NCBI GenBank assembly: GCA_958298945.1
Contig: OY282610.1
Span: 32,991,667 to 33,055,666, forward strand
Source: Atherix ibis
Taxonomy: Eukaryota > Arthropoda > Insecta > Diptera > Athericidae
Length of the DNA: 64,000 bases
Direction of reading: 5' to 3'
Within the stretch, counting starts at the first letter, position 1. The number at the start of each line of letters is the position of its first letter. Made by a program: the position numbers and the translations under genes. Positions 12,990-25,177 of the stretch are shown piece after piece. The notes under the pieces were generated by a model, which ran no database searches, was not told the DNA's origin, and saw only the letters and a list, made by a program, of their open reading frames with translations.

Positions 12990-14445
12990 AAAAAAATATT
13001 GGTCCATGACAAATTATAAAATGAACTTGAATAAACACAGTGTTAATTAATTTCTACCACATGAAAATAATAGAAGAGTTTTAAATAAAATAACATTTTT
13101 ATATAGTAAATTAATTGCAATTTTTCGCCGATATTCACAAGCATAAGTATGTACATTTTTGTTGAAATAAATTATGGGGATAAGGAAATTATTTTTCAAT
13201 TCTATTTTTAAATTTAATTCATTATGTGTTTTGGAAAGCTAACAATCATCTCTACATTTCAATAGTATGATGCATATTCAATTTTTTTTCTCGATTTGTA
13301 AGTTTTAAGAAATAATGACTAATAATTACAGATAATTTTTTGATGTTATTTTGTAAATTAATATATTTAAAACATTACAAAAACAAGTAGTTATAGCAAA
13401 TTTATCTGAATTAAAAGTGTAGAAAAGCTTTACAAAAAATTCAAAGTTCGGAAAAAATTGTCCATCAATTATAATCTATCTAACTAAATTGATATAATAA
13501 TATTATTAATTCACTACAAAATAAGCATTAAAATATATTTATAGACCTTAAGTTTTAAGAAGACAATGGAATTTATTAAAATATGCTGTAAGATATTAAA
13601 ACGCGCAACTCATTAATATGCCAACAAAAGCTGTAGATTTTAAAGCAGAAATTCTATAGGAGAGGTCAACGTATATATCCATATATTATTTGTATATATG
13701 TTGTTTTGGATAAAAGTTCTGTTTATTTTTAGACAGAGGATCTGAATTATCTTTCAAAGAATGCGCTACATTTTAACATTCTTTTGTGCTCAATATCGAG
13801 CAAAACTGTAAAAGTTGCTACAGATAAGATAAAAACACAATACCGACGATAACTACACTGTCAAAAATTTCCGAATTTCGCCCCTATGGAAATAATTAAA
13901 CATAATTGCTACGAGTATATCAATTTTATCTGATCAGTTTATAAAATATATTTTATGCTTAATTACCTGCCCTTTGATTTACAAAACCCTGAAATGTTTG
14001 GCTGTACTGTACCAACAACGACAAAATTAGAAACAAATTTTAATCGGACGTTAAAATTGTCCTTGACGTCCGTCATCCGAATTTAGTGCATTCACATAAG
14101 ATTGTATAGGTTTCAAAATTTTGACAGTGACATCACATACAACGTACAGTTTCCGTCCGACTTGTGTGTAAATAGAAATAATCGGTGGCATTAGTATGTG
14201 TAAATAGAAATAATCTGCCAAATTCAAGAATCAATGAACATTTTATACAATCTGTAAATTTGTGAATTTAGAAGATTTTCGGCAAGTTTTTTTTAAAAAA
14301 AAAAATAAACAATGTAAATAAATGATTTATTATTTTTTGTTATGCTGAAATTCTAAAACTAAAATGTTGAATTAATTTACGAAAAATAAATTGTGGAAAA
14401 TCAATAAAAATTTCTGATCAATAAAAGAATTCCAGCATCGCTAAA
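12990..14445. other. Intergenic DNA upstream of the sarcoglycan gene
   Basis: No coding family recognised. A 19-bp direct repeat (TGTGTAAATAGAAATAATC) occurs at about 14165 and 14196, with somewhat higher complexity from 13640 to 14250. The sarcoglycan promoter is presumably here, but I cannot place a TATA box or initiator reliably. Confidence 0.5.
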
Positions 14446-17400
14446 ATGGAAATATTATATTTTTTACTTATAATTGTTTGGATCGGAAAGTGTTATGCAA
14501 TTGTATTTGAACAAGTTCCAGTTGGGCAGTTATTTATAGCAAAACTTGAGCCTATAATGTTCAATTGGACCTTTCAAGGTTTAACAGAACAATTTAATTA
14601 TCGACCATCATTAGAGGATTATCCCGATTTACCATCCTGGATGCGATACATGTACAGTACAGAATACCATGCTGGATATATTTATGGTACTCCACCGGAG
14701 TCGGCAACCAATACAGAAGTAACTTTCTAAAAAAAAAAAAAACCAATATTTTCATTATAACGATTATTTGTCTGAAACATTAATCTGAAAATGTATATTT
14801 TTCTTAGATTCTTCTCGATATAGTGGCTTTGAATAAGCATAATTATGAAACACGAAAAATAACAATGACGCTGAATGTTGTCCAAAAATTTCCAGCTACT
14901 AATATAATACAAATGAAAATTGATAATTTGAATTGGATTCATCTAATGGATCCAGGAAGAGTAGAGAATTTAAAAAATATTTTCAGAAAAGATTTGTGGC
15001 CCGAAAGTAAAGTAGATTTACATCTAGTATTTATGGAATCAGCTGTTAAAATGGGTGGCCGTTTCCCCTTAAAGCCTCAACAACGCGAAGGGTAAATGTG
15101 TATGCGTTTAACTATTTGGCATATAAAAAATAATTTTATTATTTTGGTTAACAGTGTTATCGTGCACTTGGGCAGTAATATACCATTTTCTGTGCGACTT
15201 CAAGAACTGCAAGAAGAAATTCGTCCTCTTTACAAATTGACCTCATGTTCGTACAAGAGAACGTCTGTGCAGAAAATTTTTGAAAATGTCGGCTTCAAAT
15301 TGGATTGGTGCGGTTTTCGTATTGTAGGAAACGAAGTTACACCAGAAATTCTTTACCACAACCATGGCATGAAAACATTACACGGATCCGAAATTGGCAC
15401 ACTAAAACGTTTGACTCGATGGGATGGAATTCGTAAAGATCAAATTCCAATTCGAAACTATATCGATGAGCTAACATTCTCCATAGCTATACCAATGATG
15501 ATATTTTCGATTCTAATCGCTATACTCTCAGCAGTATTATGTTTTCATCATCCTAGAATGTAAATTTCATCAATATTGGCATCCTAATAATTTTTTTAAT
15601 TTCATGAAATTTATTTTTATTAATTTCTCTTTCTTTTCCTTTTATTTCAATTTAGTGATCCAAATTCAGAAATTTTCTTTCAAAATATTTTTCATATTTT
15701 CGAAGACTATTACTGGAGGTGAATTCTTATAAAATATTTGTTTCTTAATTTTACGAGGGTCGTTCAATAAGTTCTTAGAAAATCCGAGAAATTGCGCTCG
15801 TAGTATCGGTAAAGAGCAGTATCGACAGGAAAGCTATCAAAATTTCAGCTCGATCCATAGCGTAGGTCAGTTTCTATTGTCGATTAAAGTTAACGACATT
15901 TATTTGTGTATAACAATGGAGAAAAGCGAGTTTAGGGTTGTCATCAAACATCTCCATTTGAAAGGCTTAAGCCCGAAAGAAATCAAAGCCGAGTTGGATG
16001 CAGTTCATGGCACATCTGCACCTGTGTTTGCGACAGTTTACAATTGGGTGAATGAATTTAAACGTGGCCGTTCATCGACAACAGATGAACATCGTTCAGG
16101 ACGCCCAGTTGAGGTGTCTACTCCTGAAATCATCGACAAAATCCACGATCTGATTTTGAACGATCGGCGAATGAAAGTGCGTGAATTAGTTTAGGCTACG
16201 GGCATATCACAAGGTACAGTCGCTTCAATTTTGCATGAAAAATTGTCTGTGAAAAAAATTTCGGCAAAATGGGTGCCGCGTTTGATCTCAGAGGAGAATA
16301 AGCGCAATCGTGTAGTGGACTCTGAGGCTATGTTGGCACTCTTTCATCGCAATCCTGCCGAATTCCTTCGTCGATATGTCACTGTGGACGAAACCTGGAT
16401 ACACTACTACACTCCAGAAACGAAGAGACAGTCATCACAGTGGATTTTCAAGGGTGAACGGGCTCCGAAGACGGCAAAAACTGTGCCATTGGCCGGCAAG
16501 GTGATGGCCACGGTCTTTTGGGATTCGCAGGGCATCATTTTTATCGACTACTTGGAAAAAGGAAAAACAATTACAAGAGCGTATTACGCGTCGTTATTGC
16601 AACGGTTGAGCGAGGAAATCAAAGAGAAACGCCCCCATCTGAAGAAGAAAAAAATCCTCTTGCATCAGGACAATGCGCGCTGTTTCCATGGCCAAAAATT
16701 AGTTGAGGCCACGGGCATATCACAAGGTACAGTCGCTTCAATTTTGCATGAAAAATTGTCTGTGAAAAAAATTTCGGCAAGATGGGTGCCGCGTTTGCTT
16801 TCAAATGTGTGGAAACGTGTGCACACCTGCGCTGTTTCCATGGCCAAAATTGTGGAATTGAGAATGAAATTGTTGCAGCATCCCGCTTATTCACCAGATT
16901 TGGCCCCGAGTGACTATTTTCTTTTCCCCAATCTGAAGAAATGGCTTGGCGGACGACGGTTCACTTCCAACGAGGACGTCATTGCTCAAACGGATGAGTA
17001 TTTTGCAGAACTTCCGAAATCCTAGTTTTTGGACGGGATAAAAATTTTGGAAAAACGGTTGGAAAAGTGTATAGAACTAAAAGGAAATTATGTTAAAAAT
17101 GAAAAAAAAATTTAAAAAAAAAACAGTTTTTTTCCATCTTTTTCTAAGGACTTATTGAACGACCCTCGTATTTTATTTAATTTAATGGTGCGCCATCTAA
17201 ATGTGGTCTATGGAAATATTGAATAACTTTGACAGATTTAAACTGATTCACGTCGTCGAACACATTTCGGAAAGGTTATTGCATTACAATTTTAACCATG
17301 AATCGATTCACGCACAAAGAACGCGCGGAAATAGTGACATTGTTCATTAAATGTAATCGTTCAGTTGTTGCAACACAGCGTGCGTATCGTTCTGCGCCTA

Positions 17401-18111
17401 AAAGTGACACTATTCGTCGCTTAGCTTCGAATTTCGGGAATCACGGGTCTGTAGCGGACCGTCCACATTCAAAACAACCGCGTTCTCGACGATCAAATGA
17501 AAATATTGAAACTGTTCAACGGAGTGTTGCAGAGAATCCTTCTGTCTCGGACCGCTGCCGGTCTCAGCAACTAAACATCAGTGGAACTACTTTGAGGAAG
17601 ATTCTGAAAGATGATCTGGATATGTTTCCATATAAAGTGCAGTTAACCCAAAGATTATTGGAAACAGACAATCCGCAACGCGTGGCTTACGCCAATAACG
17701 TTGTTCGACCACATTTAGATGGCGCACCCCATATAATTTTTGATAAAAGTTTTATTAAAAGTTACATTATAAATAATATTATTTAAAATGAATATTTTAT
17801 TTAGGGAGAAACGACAAATACCAATTGTTCAAATGGTTCAATATTCGGATGTAAATAATCAGCCAACGACTACTTTAAAAAGTCTTAAGGATCCTAATTT
17901 GTTAATTGATAATATTAGCATTCGTTCACAAAGGTAATATGAGTAATTAAGACTATTGCTTTTGAGAATAAACATTCTTATTTTTTGTTTCAATAGCCCA
18001 TCCAATAGTACATACCGTAATGAGAATATTAGTGATGGCAACAGCTATTTACGACCTCGGCCACCGCCGTATAAACCACCAAACACATATAAAAGTTGTA
18101 CTGATATATGA
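14446..18111 (+). CDS. Scgalpha: Alpha/epsilon-sarcoglycan, complete, six exons
   Basis: Single-pass membrane glycoprotein of the dystrophin-associated complex (family knowledge). Exons with consistent phase: 14446-14718, 14808-15091, 15155-15559, 15656-15718, 17805-17933, 17997-18111, giving 422 residues and TGA, close to the usual length of about 400-440. Visible: signal peptide MEILYFLLIIVWIGKCYA (1-18); the family motif DYPDLPSWMRYMYSTEYHAG; GGRFPL and the following LGSNIPFS; the conserved LDWCGFRIV; a membrane helix at about 294-316; then a short basic cytosolic tail beginning EKRQIPIVQMVQYS, which matches the epsilon-sarcoglycan juxtamembrane region, and a Pro-rich end. AATAAA lies at 18452. 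Intron 4 holds a mariner and a Tc-like element; the splice sites are intact. The start is the first ATG before the signal peptide. Confidence 0.94.
15752..17170 (+). mobile_element. Mariner family A, copy 2, rearranged
   Basis: TA at 15752-15753 and 17169-17170, with inverted ends CGAGGGTCGTTCAATAAG and the matching CTTATTGAACGACCCTCG. The transposase starts at 15916 ([18 protein letters not shown]). A TAG interrupts it after RELV (16192-16194). The first catalytic motif ([12 protein letters not shown]) and the end ([13 protein letters not shown]) are present. After DNAR, a second copy of the helix-turn-helix segment ([10 protein letters not shown]) is inserted with the same junction as copy 1. 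A second stop precedes FLDGIK near the C terminus. It sits in sarcoglycan intron 4, in the sense direction. Confidence 0.93.
17187..17728 (+). mobile_element. 542-bp internally deleted Tc-like element
   Basis: Perfect inverted ends of 22 bp starting GGTGCGCCATCTAAATGTGG at 17187 and 17728. A frame from 17298 encodes a DNA-binding N-terminal half of a Tc/mariner-superfamily transposase (MNRFTHKERAEIVTLFI, RSRRSNENIE, QQLNISGTTLRKIL, FPYKVQLTQ). The frame then jumps into the right terminal repeat, so the catalytic half is missing. It lies only 17 bp beyond mariner A copy 2 in the same intron. I could not define a clean target duplication. Confidence 0.85.
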
Positions 18112-18834
18112 CAATCATCTCCAAGGATTTTATATTGTTAAAAATTTATGATTTCATTGAAGGAGAATAAGTTACTTTTATCGCAATGAAAATATGAGTA
18201 TAAGTTATGGTAAAACATATTTGCATATTTGTAATTACATATGCTCACTCATTTTGTTCAAATATTGATTCATTTGTTCAGTGAACAATATTACAATGAT
18301 TCTGAGAGAGTTTACATGGCTATAAAAGAAATATCACTGGACTATATTTTTTAAATGTAATTACATAGATTCAGTTAGGACTTGTAGCTTGTACGTTAAT
18401 TAAATAGTACAGATAGTTTTTGTATATTGGAATTAATTATAAATGATTATAAATAAATACGAACATTTCATTCAAGTAGCGCATCCTATAGCTATTATGT
18501 TCGGAACACTATTATTTCTATGAAATTCCACGCATCCGCACATATTCACATATATAAATATTTTTATTCAATATTTAATCGTCAAGAATAAATAAACGTA
18601 TATATATATATATATACAATTTAAAAGTATATTAATTATAATAATACTATAATATGAAAATGTGAAGTTATTCAAATGCACTTGTTTATAGTAAGTAATT
18701 AGAAATCTAATTTTAAGCGAAATATTTATATGCGAATGTTTAGCACAAATGTATTCGTTTTATGGAAAGGATACAAAAATTATTTTTAATATTTTGGTTT
18801 GATTTTTGTTTGCCAAATTAACTTTCTTTTCAAT

Positions 18835-19330
18835 ATGAAATTAGCTACTCAATCGCGAGCCAATGAGCTTATTAATATGTGAAAATCGCGGCAGCCAACT
18901 TAATTTCGTGGGATTTATCATTTCACATTATGGATAGTTTAAAACAGTCCATGGAATATGCATAAAATACGCGGTTTGACAGATTGCTGATCCTGATTTT
19001 TTGAACTAAATTTTGTTCAGCGATGAGGTTCGTTTATCGCTCGGCGGATGCATACGTCAATTAGCAAAATCGCCGTATATTGCGCTATGAAAGTCCCTCA
19101 AGTGTCTATAGAGAAACCTTAGATTATAGAAGAACCTTCATCTAAGGGAGAGTTCTTCTGTCTGGTATGCATTTTATCATTTCTTTGAAGAAAAAAAATG
19201 ATGGGCAACTTTTTTTAGACTGAACTTTAAGTTAAGATTAAATCTTTAATATATTAATATTGACCATATGTGGTTTCAAAAAAATTGCGCCACAAACAAC
19301 CTACGATAAATTTTACTTTTTTTTCCTCGA
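18835..19330 (+). pseudogene. Degenerate Tc-like transposase remnant
   Basis: Several frames carry scattered pieces of a Tc-superfamily catalytic domain in the right order: FSDEVRLSLGG near 19014, then EEKNDGQLF near 19187, then HMWFQKNCATNN near 19266. Stops and frameshifts lie between them. No terminal repeats were found. Downstream to 19900 I see no gene. Confidence 0.6.
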
Positions 19331-20608
19331 AAAGTGACCAGGACACAATATTTGATTATAGCCGAATTACAGCCCATAATTTCCGGAAAGTCATCATTTG
19401 ATTATCTCAAATACCAATGTTTAAGCAATATTATCCAAAAAAAAAAAAAAAAATGTTTATCGTAGTCTATTGAAGTGTTTTATTTAACTTCACATCCTGA
19501 AGTATAAATTGGTTAATTATTCGATGTCTACGTAATGTGAAACAAACTCATTTATACCACAAAATATACATTTTCGGTAAATGCATCATGGTTAATAAAT
19601 AAAACTATCATTTAAAATTCACCGCAACAAATTTAATTTATTTAAAAATAATAGTTTATTGAATTTTTAATATAACTATCTCTCTTGGCTATTTAAAACT
19701 TTATTAACTTAACTAACTTATTCTAATAATTAACGAACACAAATACATTATTAGGTATGTAAAAAAAAACAATTATTTATTCATACATTGTATATTATTA
19801 AAATAACTTAGTCCTATCTAAACTATTGTAATTAATATTATATAAAAACTATAAATATATTTAATCGAAAAATAATTTTCTTCTAATTATCGCAAGTTAT
19901 TGCTGTTGCTGATTACTGCCGTTGTTCATAATTTACTGTACTTGATGTTAGGTGCTTGGAACTCCCTGTTGGTAGTTGTTTTCCTTCAGAACCAGGGCCC
20001 GATCTAGGCAATAGGCGGAGTAGGCTGCAGCCTAGAGGGCTCCACCACACCATGAAAATTAAAAAAAAAAAAACTAATAAGTGAACTAACCTACCCAACC
20101 CTGGGGAATGCGAGTTAATTCGTTTAGTTTGTAATAAACAATGAAAATCCAAACTAGCAAGTGCCTAAACCCACACAACCCCGGGGAAAGCGAGATTTTA
20201 TAATGTCATGTCGTCACATGTCGTCACATGTCGTCAGTTCAGTCGCTCTGTTTTATCCAGCCAAGGTATACTGCTATGCAGCAGTCGATAATTCGTTGAA
20301 TTAACCTCAAGCCTATTTATTTAGCATACGAATTTCGGTAGTGTTCATGTACGTTACTTAACCGACTCTAAATATCTTTTTTATCTATCTGAACCCAAAG
20401 GAGGGAAATAATAAGTTGTCTGAACTAACTGAAATTCTTCCGGCAAAGAAAATTGTACTTCTTCTGCTCACCTGAAACCTGCAATTGTGTTTGAGTCTGG
20501 GTCAGGCGAACTAGGGCGCGTCGATTTTGAAATTACAGAACAGGTGGAAAAAAAATAAGCAATACTGGAGAAAAGTATTAAGAAAAGTAGCATCAGTTAT
20601 ATGTTATA

Positions 20609-21966
20609 CTAGCGGATCCCGGCGTGCTTCACTACGCATAAATATTACTACATTGAATCAAATTCATTTATTTTTTTATTTGAAAAAAAGGCAAAAAAAT
20701 GATTAATCAATTCAATACAATAGTGTATACAACATTTTTTGTTTGATTGTGTGGTTCATGTAAAAATAAATTTGTTGGTGCTCCCACTCACTCTGGAACA
20801 TGCTTTGTATAAGAAATGCTTTGACGTTAGTGAATTGCCATAAATTAATGAGTGCAAAGGGTCTGGTGGAGGTTCTAATACAGGCAATTTAATTTTCCCA
20901 CCAGCTCAGCACATGACAGGCGTTTCGTTCATAAATTTTAATGCTTTACAATGCACACATTTTTTATTCATTTGGCCAATATAAGAATGCATATTGTTAT
21001 CAATTGTGCTATCATAATTAAAAGCCGCCAATTCCTTTTGTCGGATGCTTCGAATTGAGGGACGCGTAAGTCGATTTATTGGCCTTGCACTGTCAACTGT
21101 GTTTGCATTATCAACCGATTGATTGATACGTCTACGTCGTTCCCTGTGTGATGCATTTCGTTGATTACGATCTTGTTCACTTTGTGATCTTCGATTATTT
21201 GCAAGAATTCTCGAATTACGTGTACGTCTACCAATATTTGAACGTCTTGCACGTGGCATTTTAGAAAAACGAAAAACTGAGGAAAAATTAATGTGCAAAG
21301 TAACACTGACACGTATGGATATGAATGGCCTGAAATCCTATATCAATTTAACCGGCAAACGCACTTGAAAAGTGTATACTGATGTCTGTTTGTATTCACA
21401 CGATTAAACAAAAACAAACAAATTGTTTGATCATGTTTGGCTGAAAATATAAAAAAATAAATTAGATTAACAGACACACTATATTAAAAATTATTGACTT
21501 AATCATTCAATTATTCGCATGCACCAAAAACAACAAAACAAAACTTAATTTTTGTTATTTTGTGCACATGTACGTTTGTTTTTAAAAGGTAGAAAAATTA
21601 AGCAAATTGTTTGTTGATGTTTACCTGCAAGTTTTAAAAAAAAATGATTTGCACGGCAAAACTATTTTTGTTCAATAAAAAAAAAAAAAAAATTAAATGC
21701 GACTCTTACAGATTACGTGCTTTCACAATGAGATTTCGATAAAAAAGAACCTTACATGGCCACTCACTGACAGCTGTGAATGTGTATGCGTGTATGATAT
21801 AGATTCAACGTGTATTTGCTGTGCATATGTCATCAGCATAGTATGCATACAGCACACGCTCATAGAGTCATAACTCACGAACGCGTCGACTGAGATATAA
21901 ACCATCTACACAACCATACGAAAAAACCCTGAAAATTTGATCGAAATCGGTGCGACCGTTCGTGAG
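20609..21966 (-). mobile_element. Helitron fragment
   Basis: On the minus strand the 3' end reads GCACGCCGGGATCCGCTAG followed by T. This fits the Helitron CTRR end inserted between A and T. Minus-strand frames at 20906-21261 give the basic N terminus of an insect Helitron protein (MPRARRSNIGRRTRNSR, then YIGQMNKKCVHCKALKF). Past a stop, GGKIKLPVLEPPPDPL continues at about 20840-20900. The helicase part is absent. The upstream non-coding part includes the common insect repeat phrase around 21930-21966 (AAATCGGTGCGACCGTTCG). Confidence 0.7.
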
Positions 21967-22029
21967 TTATAAAATGTCAACGAACTTGCAACAATTTTTT
22001 ATTGTTGCAAGTTCGCTGACATTTTATAA
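21967..22029. repeat. Foldback palindrome, 28-bp arms and 7-bp loop
   Basis: Left arm 21967-21994 (starts TTATAAAATGTCAACGAAC), loop 21995-22001, right arm 22002-22029. The arms pair with one mismatch. It lies exactly between the Helitron-like sequence and the truncated mariner, so it marks the rearrangement junction. Confidence 0.9.
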
Positions 22030-22517
22030 CGACTGTACCTTGTGATATGCCCGTGGCCTCAACTAATTCGCGCACTTTAATTCGCCGATCGTTCAAAATC
22101 AGATCGTGGATTTTGTCGATGATTTCAGGAGTAGACACCTCAAACAGGCGTCCTGAACGATGTTCATCTTTTGTGGATGTACGGCCACGTTTAAATTCAT
22201 TCACCCAATTGTAAACCGTCGCAAACACAGGTGCAGATGTGCCATGAACTGCATCCAACTCGGCTTTGATTTCTTTCGGGCTTAAGCCTTTCAAATGGAG
22301 ATGTTTGATGACAGCCCTAAACTCGCTTTTTTCCATTGTTATGCACAAATCAATGTCGTTAACTTTAATCGACGATAGAAATTGACATACGCTATGGATC
22401 GAGCTGAAATTTTGACAGATTTCCTGTCGATAATGCTACTTACAAAAAAAAAATCTTTACCGACACTACGAGCGCAATTTCTTGGATTTTCTAAGGACTT
22501 ATTGAACAACACTCGTA
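22030..22517 (-). mobile_element. Mariner family A, copy 3, 5' part only
   Basis: The 5' end is at 22515 next to TA at 22516-22517, with the terminal repeat slightly mutated. The transposase frame from 22333 runs [18 protein letters not shown] through the helix-turn-helix to ATGISQGTV, where it is cut at the palindrome. hAT coding sequence resumes immediately beyond the TA, so the mariner had inserted into the hAT. Confidence 0.9.
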
Positions 22518-22524
22518 TGTAGAA

Positions 22525-25177
22525 GAAGATTAGTGAGCGCAGTTTATCTTTTTGGGGAGATAATGAAACCATTGGTTCGCCACATAACAGAAACTACCTA
22601 GGAATACTTGAATTACTCTGTCAGTATGATGAGTTTTTGGATTCCCATATTAAAACTCATGCGAATAAGGGGCGTGTCCACTTGAATTACCTTTCATCTA
22701 CAATTTGCAACGAACTACGAAAGCTTATTGCTCAAGAAGTATTTGATGAAATAATCCGCCGTGTAAAAGTATCACGATACTACGCATTTACATTGGATTC
22801 GGCAAGGGATGAAGGTCGCATTGACCAATTAGTATTAATATTACGTTATATTGAAGAAAATGGAGATCCAGTTGAAAGATTTGTGACTTTTATGCCTGAT
22901 CAAGGTCATAAAGCACAAGAAATGTTTCATGGTTTAAGAAATTTTTTAGACAAAAATGTTCTAAAATTAAAAGATTCTCGAGCTCAATCGCATGATAACG
23001 CATCTGCTATGAGCGGCAAATATGAAGGTCTTCAGGCTCTAGTTAGAAAAGAAAATCCACTCGAATTCTGGGTTCCTTGTATAGGACATTCACTCAATTT
23101 AGTTGGCACCGATGCAATGAATACTTGTACCGAAGCTAAATTATTTTTTAGTTTTTTAGAAGGAGTCTACGTTTTCTTCACAATTTCAACAGACCGTTAT
23201 GCGATACTTGTTGATTTCTTTAAACAAGTACAATTAAAGGAAAACGAAAAGCCACTGCTTGTTCCCAAGAGGGTCAGCACGACTCGTTTTTCATCTCGAG
23301 CAGATGCAACCAAAGCTTTAATTCGTGGCTATAAACCAATTAAATCTAAATTATCAGATATGGCTGATGAAAATTGTGAAGGTAGCGGATTATTCAGCCA
23401 AATGGATAAACTTGAAACTGCTATTTATGCAATTGCTTGGAATGAAATTCTCGAAAGAGTAAATACAGTCAATAAACGTATTCAAAGCCCAAAATCAGAT
23501 CTGAATACTTCGATCGAACTGCTTTCTTCTTTGAAGACTTTTATCGAACTAAAACGAGAGTCTTATACCGAGTATGAGCGTCAGGCAACTGAATTATGTG
23601 GTCATAATGAATATGTGGTTCAAAATAAACGAAAGCGCGGATGCAACGTCCGTTTACAAGATCAAGATCGTTCAAAAACTCCAGAACTTGACTTAAAACC
23701 TTCTGACGCATATCGAGTGCACAGTTTCCTTACAGTTATTGACCAGTTTATTGCATCGTTATCTAAAAGAATTTCTGCTTATTCGGAAATACATAATTTG
23801 TTTGGATTTCTGAGGGAATTGAGTGAGATTGCGAGGGTCATTCAACAAGTACTTAGCCTCACCGCCCGATGGAACTGCTGTAACAAAAGAATCGTGCAGT
23901 ACATTCTTTTAATAGCCTACTGTCAAAGTTTCAGTCGATTCCCTTCTTTAGTTTTATTTTGAGAGCCTTTGAAAGCGAGCGTGTCGGTCGGTTGCACAAA
24001 AATGGAAAAAGAACAATATTGTTCGGTGATTAGATTCTTGTTTTTGGAAGGGAAAACGCGCAGCGAAATCAAAGATCGCTTGGATGCTGTGTATGGTGAC
24101 TCTTCTCCTTCGATGACGACCGTCAAGAATTGGTTCAACGAGTTTGTTCGTGGCCGCACGTCTTTTTTTGATGAGCCACGCCCAGGTGCCCCAAAAACGG
24201 CTGCTACGGAGGAAAACGTTAAAAAAGTCCACGATCTCGTATTGGCAGACCGTCGATTGAAGGTTTACGGGATAGCTGAGACTGTGGGCATCGCAGTAGG
24301 AACGGTGCATTATATTGTACACGAAGAACTGGGCATGAGAAAGCTGTCGACGCGATGGGTGCCGCGTTTGCGAAGAAAAAAGTGCTGTTCCACCACGACA
24401 ACGCGCCGTCGCCATGGCCAAATTGGTCGAATTGCGCTACGAATTGCTGCCCCATCCACCGTACTCTCCAGATTTGGCCCCTGTGACTACTTTTTGTTTC
24501 CAAACCTGAAAAAATCATTCGCCGGGAATAGATTTGGGTCGAATGAGGAGGTCATCGTCGCCACGGAGGCCTATTTTGCTTCCATCGAGAAAATGTATTT
24601 TTTGGATGGGTTAAAAAAGTTAGAGCATCGCTGGGCCAAGTGTATCGAGCTTGAAAGAGATTATGTGGAAAAATAAATTGCCACCTTTCCAAAATTTTCG
24701 TTCTTCTTTTGTAGGCTAAGTACTTGTTGAATGACCCTTGTAGCTCAGATGAAATAAAACAACGTGCTAAGGCATTATGTTATGTAGTGTATATAAAGAT
24801 GATTTCGATGAAAACCTTGGCGTTGAGCTACTGCACTACAAAGAATTTTGCAGTGAGTTTATTCATGAAAAGAAGAAGAAATGAACATCGAATTTTTCAT
24901 GCATAAGCTACTCATTCAAAAAAAAGTAAAAGCTAGTTTTCCAAATGTCAAAATTCTTTTTAGAATTTATTTTTCTATTATTACTACAAACTGCAGCGGA
25001 GAACGTTCTTTCTCAAAAATGAAGCTCATAAAGGATAGACTAAGCTCATCAATGTCGGAAGAAAGTTTAATCGACCGTACAATTTTAAGTATGGAACACG
25101 ATGTATTAAAAAATATAAATATATCAGACATAATTGACAAATTTGCTGATGAAAGAGCTAGAAATTTTTTTTTTTAA
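22525..25177 (+). pseudogene. hAT-type transposase (zinc finger MYM-type 1-like), C-terminal two thirds
   Basis: Contains the usual landmarks of this family: KYEGLQALVRKENP, a conserved CIGHSLNLVG, the variable middle, and the hAT dimerisation motif SGERSFSKMKLIKDRLSSSM near 24998-25060. Removing mariner B copy 1 (with one TA) restores the frame across the insertion site. A frameshift near 24793 and a stop after EKKKK near 24880 break the C-terminal part. The N-terminal zinc-finger region is mostly lost upstream. Confidence 0.85.
23830..24742 (+). mobile_element. Mariner family B, copy 1, internally deleted
   Basis: Ends CGAGGGTCATTCAACAAG at 23832 and CTTGTTGAATGACCCTTG at 24740; right TA at 24741, left TA mutated to TG. 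The transposase starts at 24002 (MEKEQYCSVIRFLFLEGK). About 370 bp is missing between RWVPRL and KKKVL, and the join lies at a shared TTTGC. A 16-bp deletion removes residues just after the second catalytic Asp. The C-terminal end ([18 protein letters not shown], ending TAA at 24676) is intact. Confidence 0.93.

Noticed and set aside
19913..20152. 79-codon minus-strand frame
   Set aside because: Overlaps the hAT 5' terminus and its non-coding leader; no family resemblance.
23954..24421. 155-codon minus-strand frame, repeated at 57764-58129
   Set aside because: Antisense of the mariner B transposase in both places.
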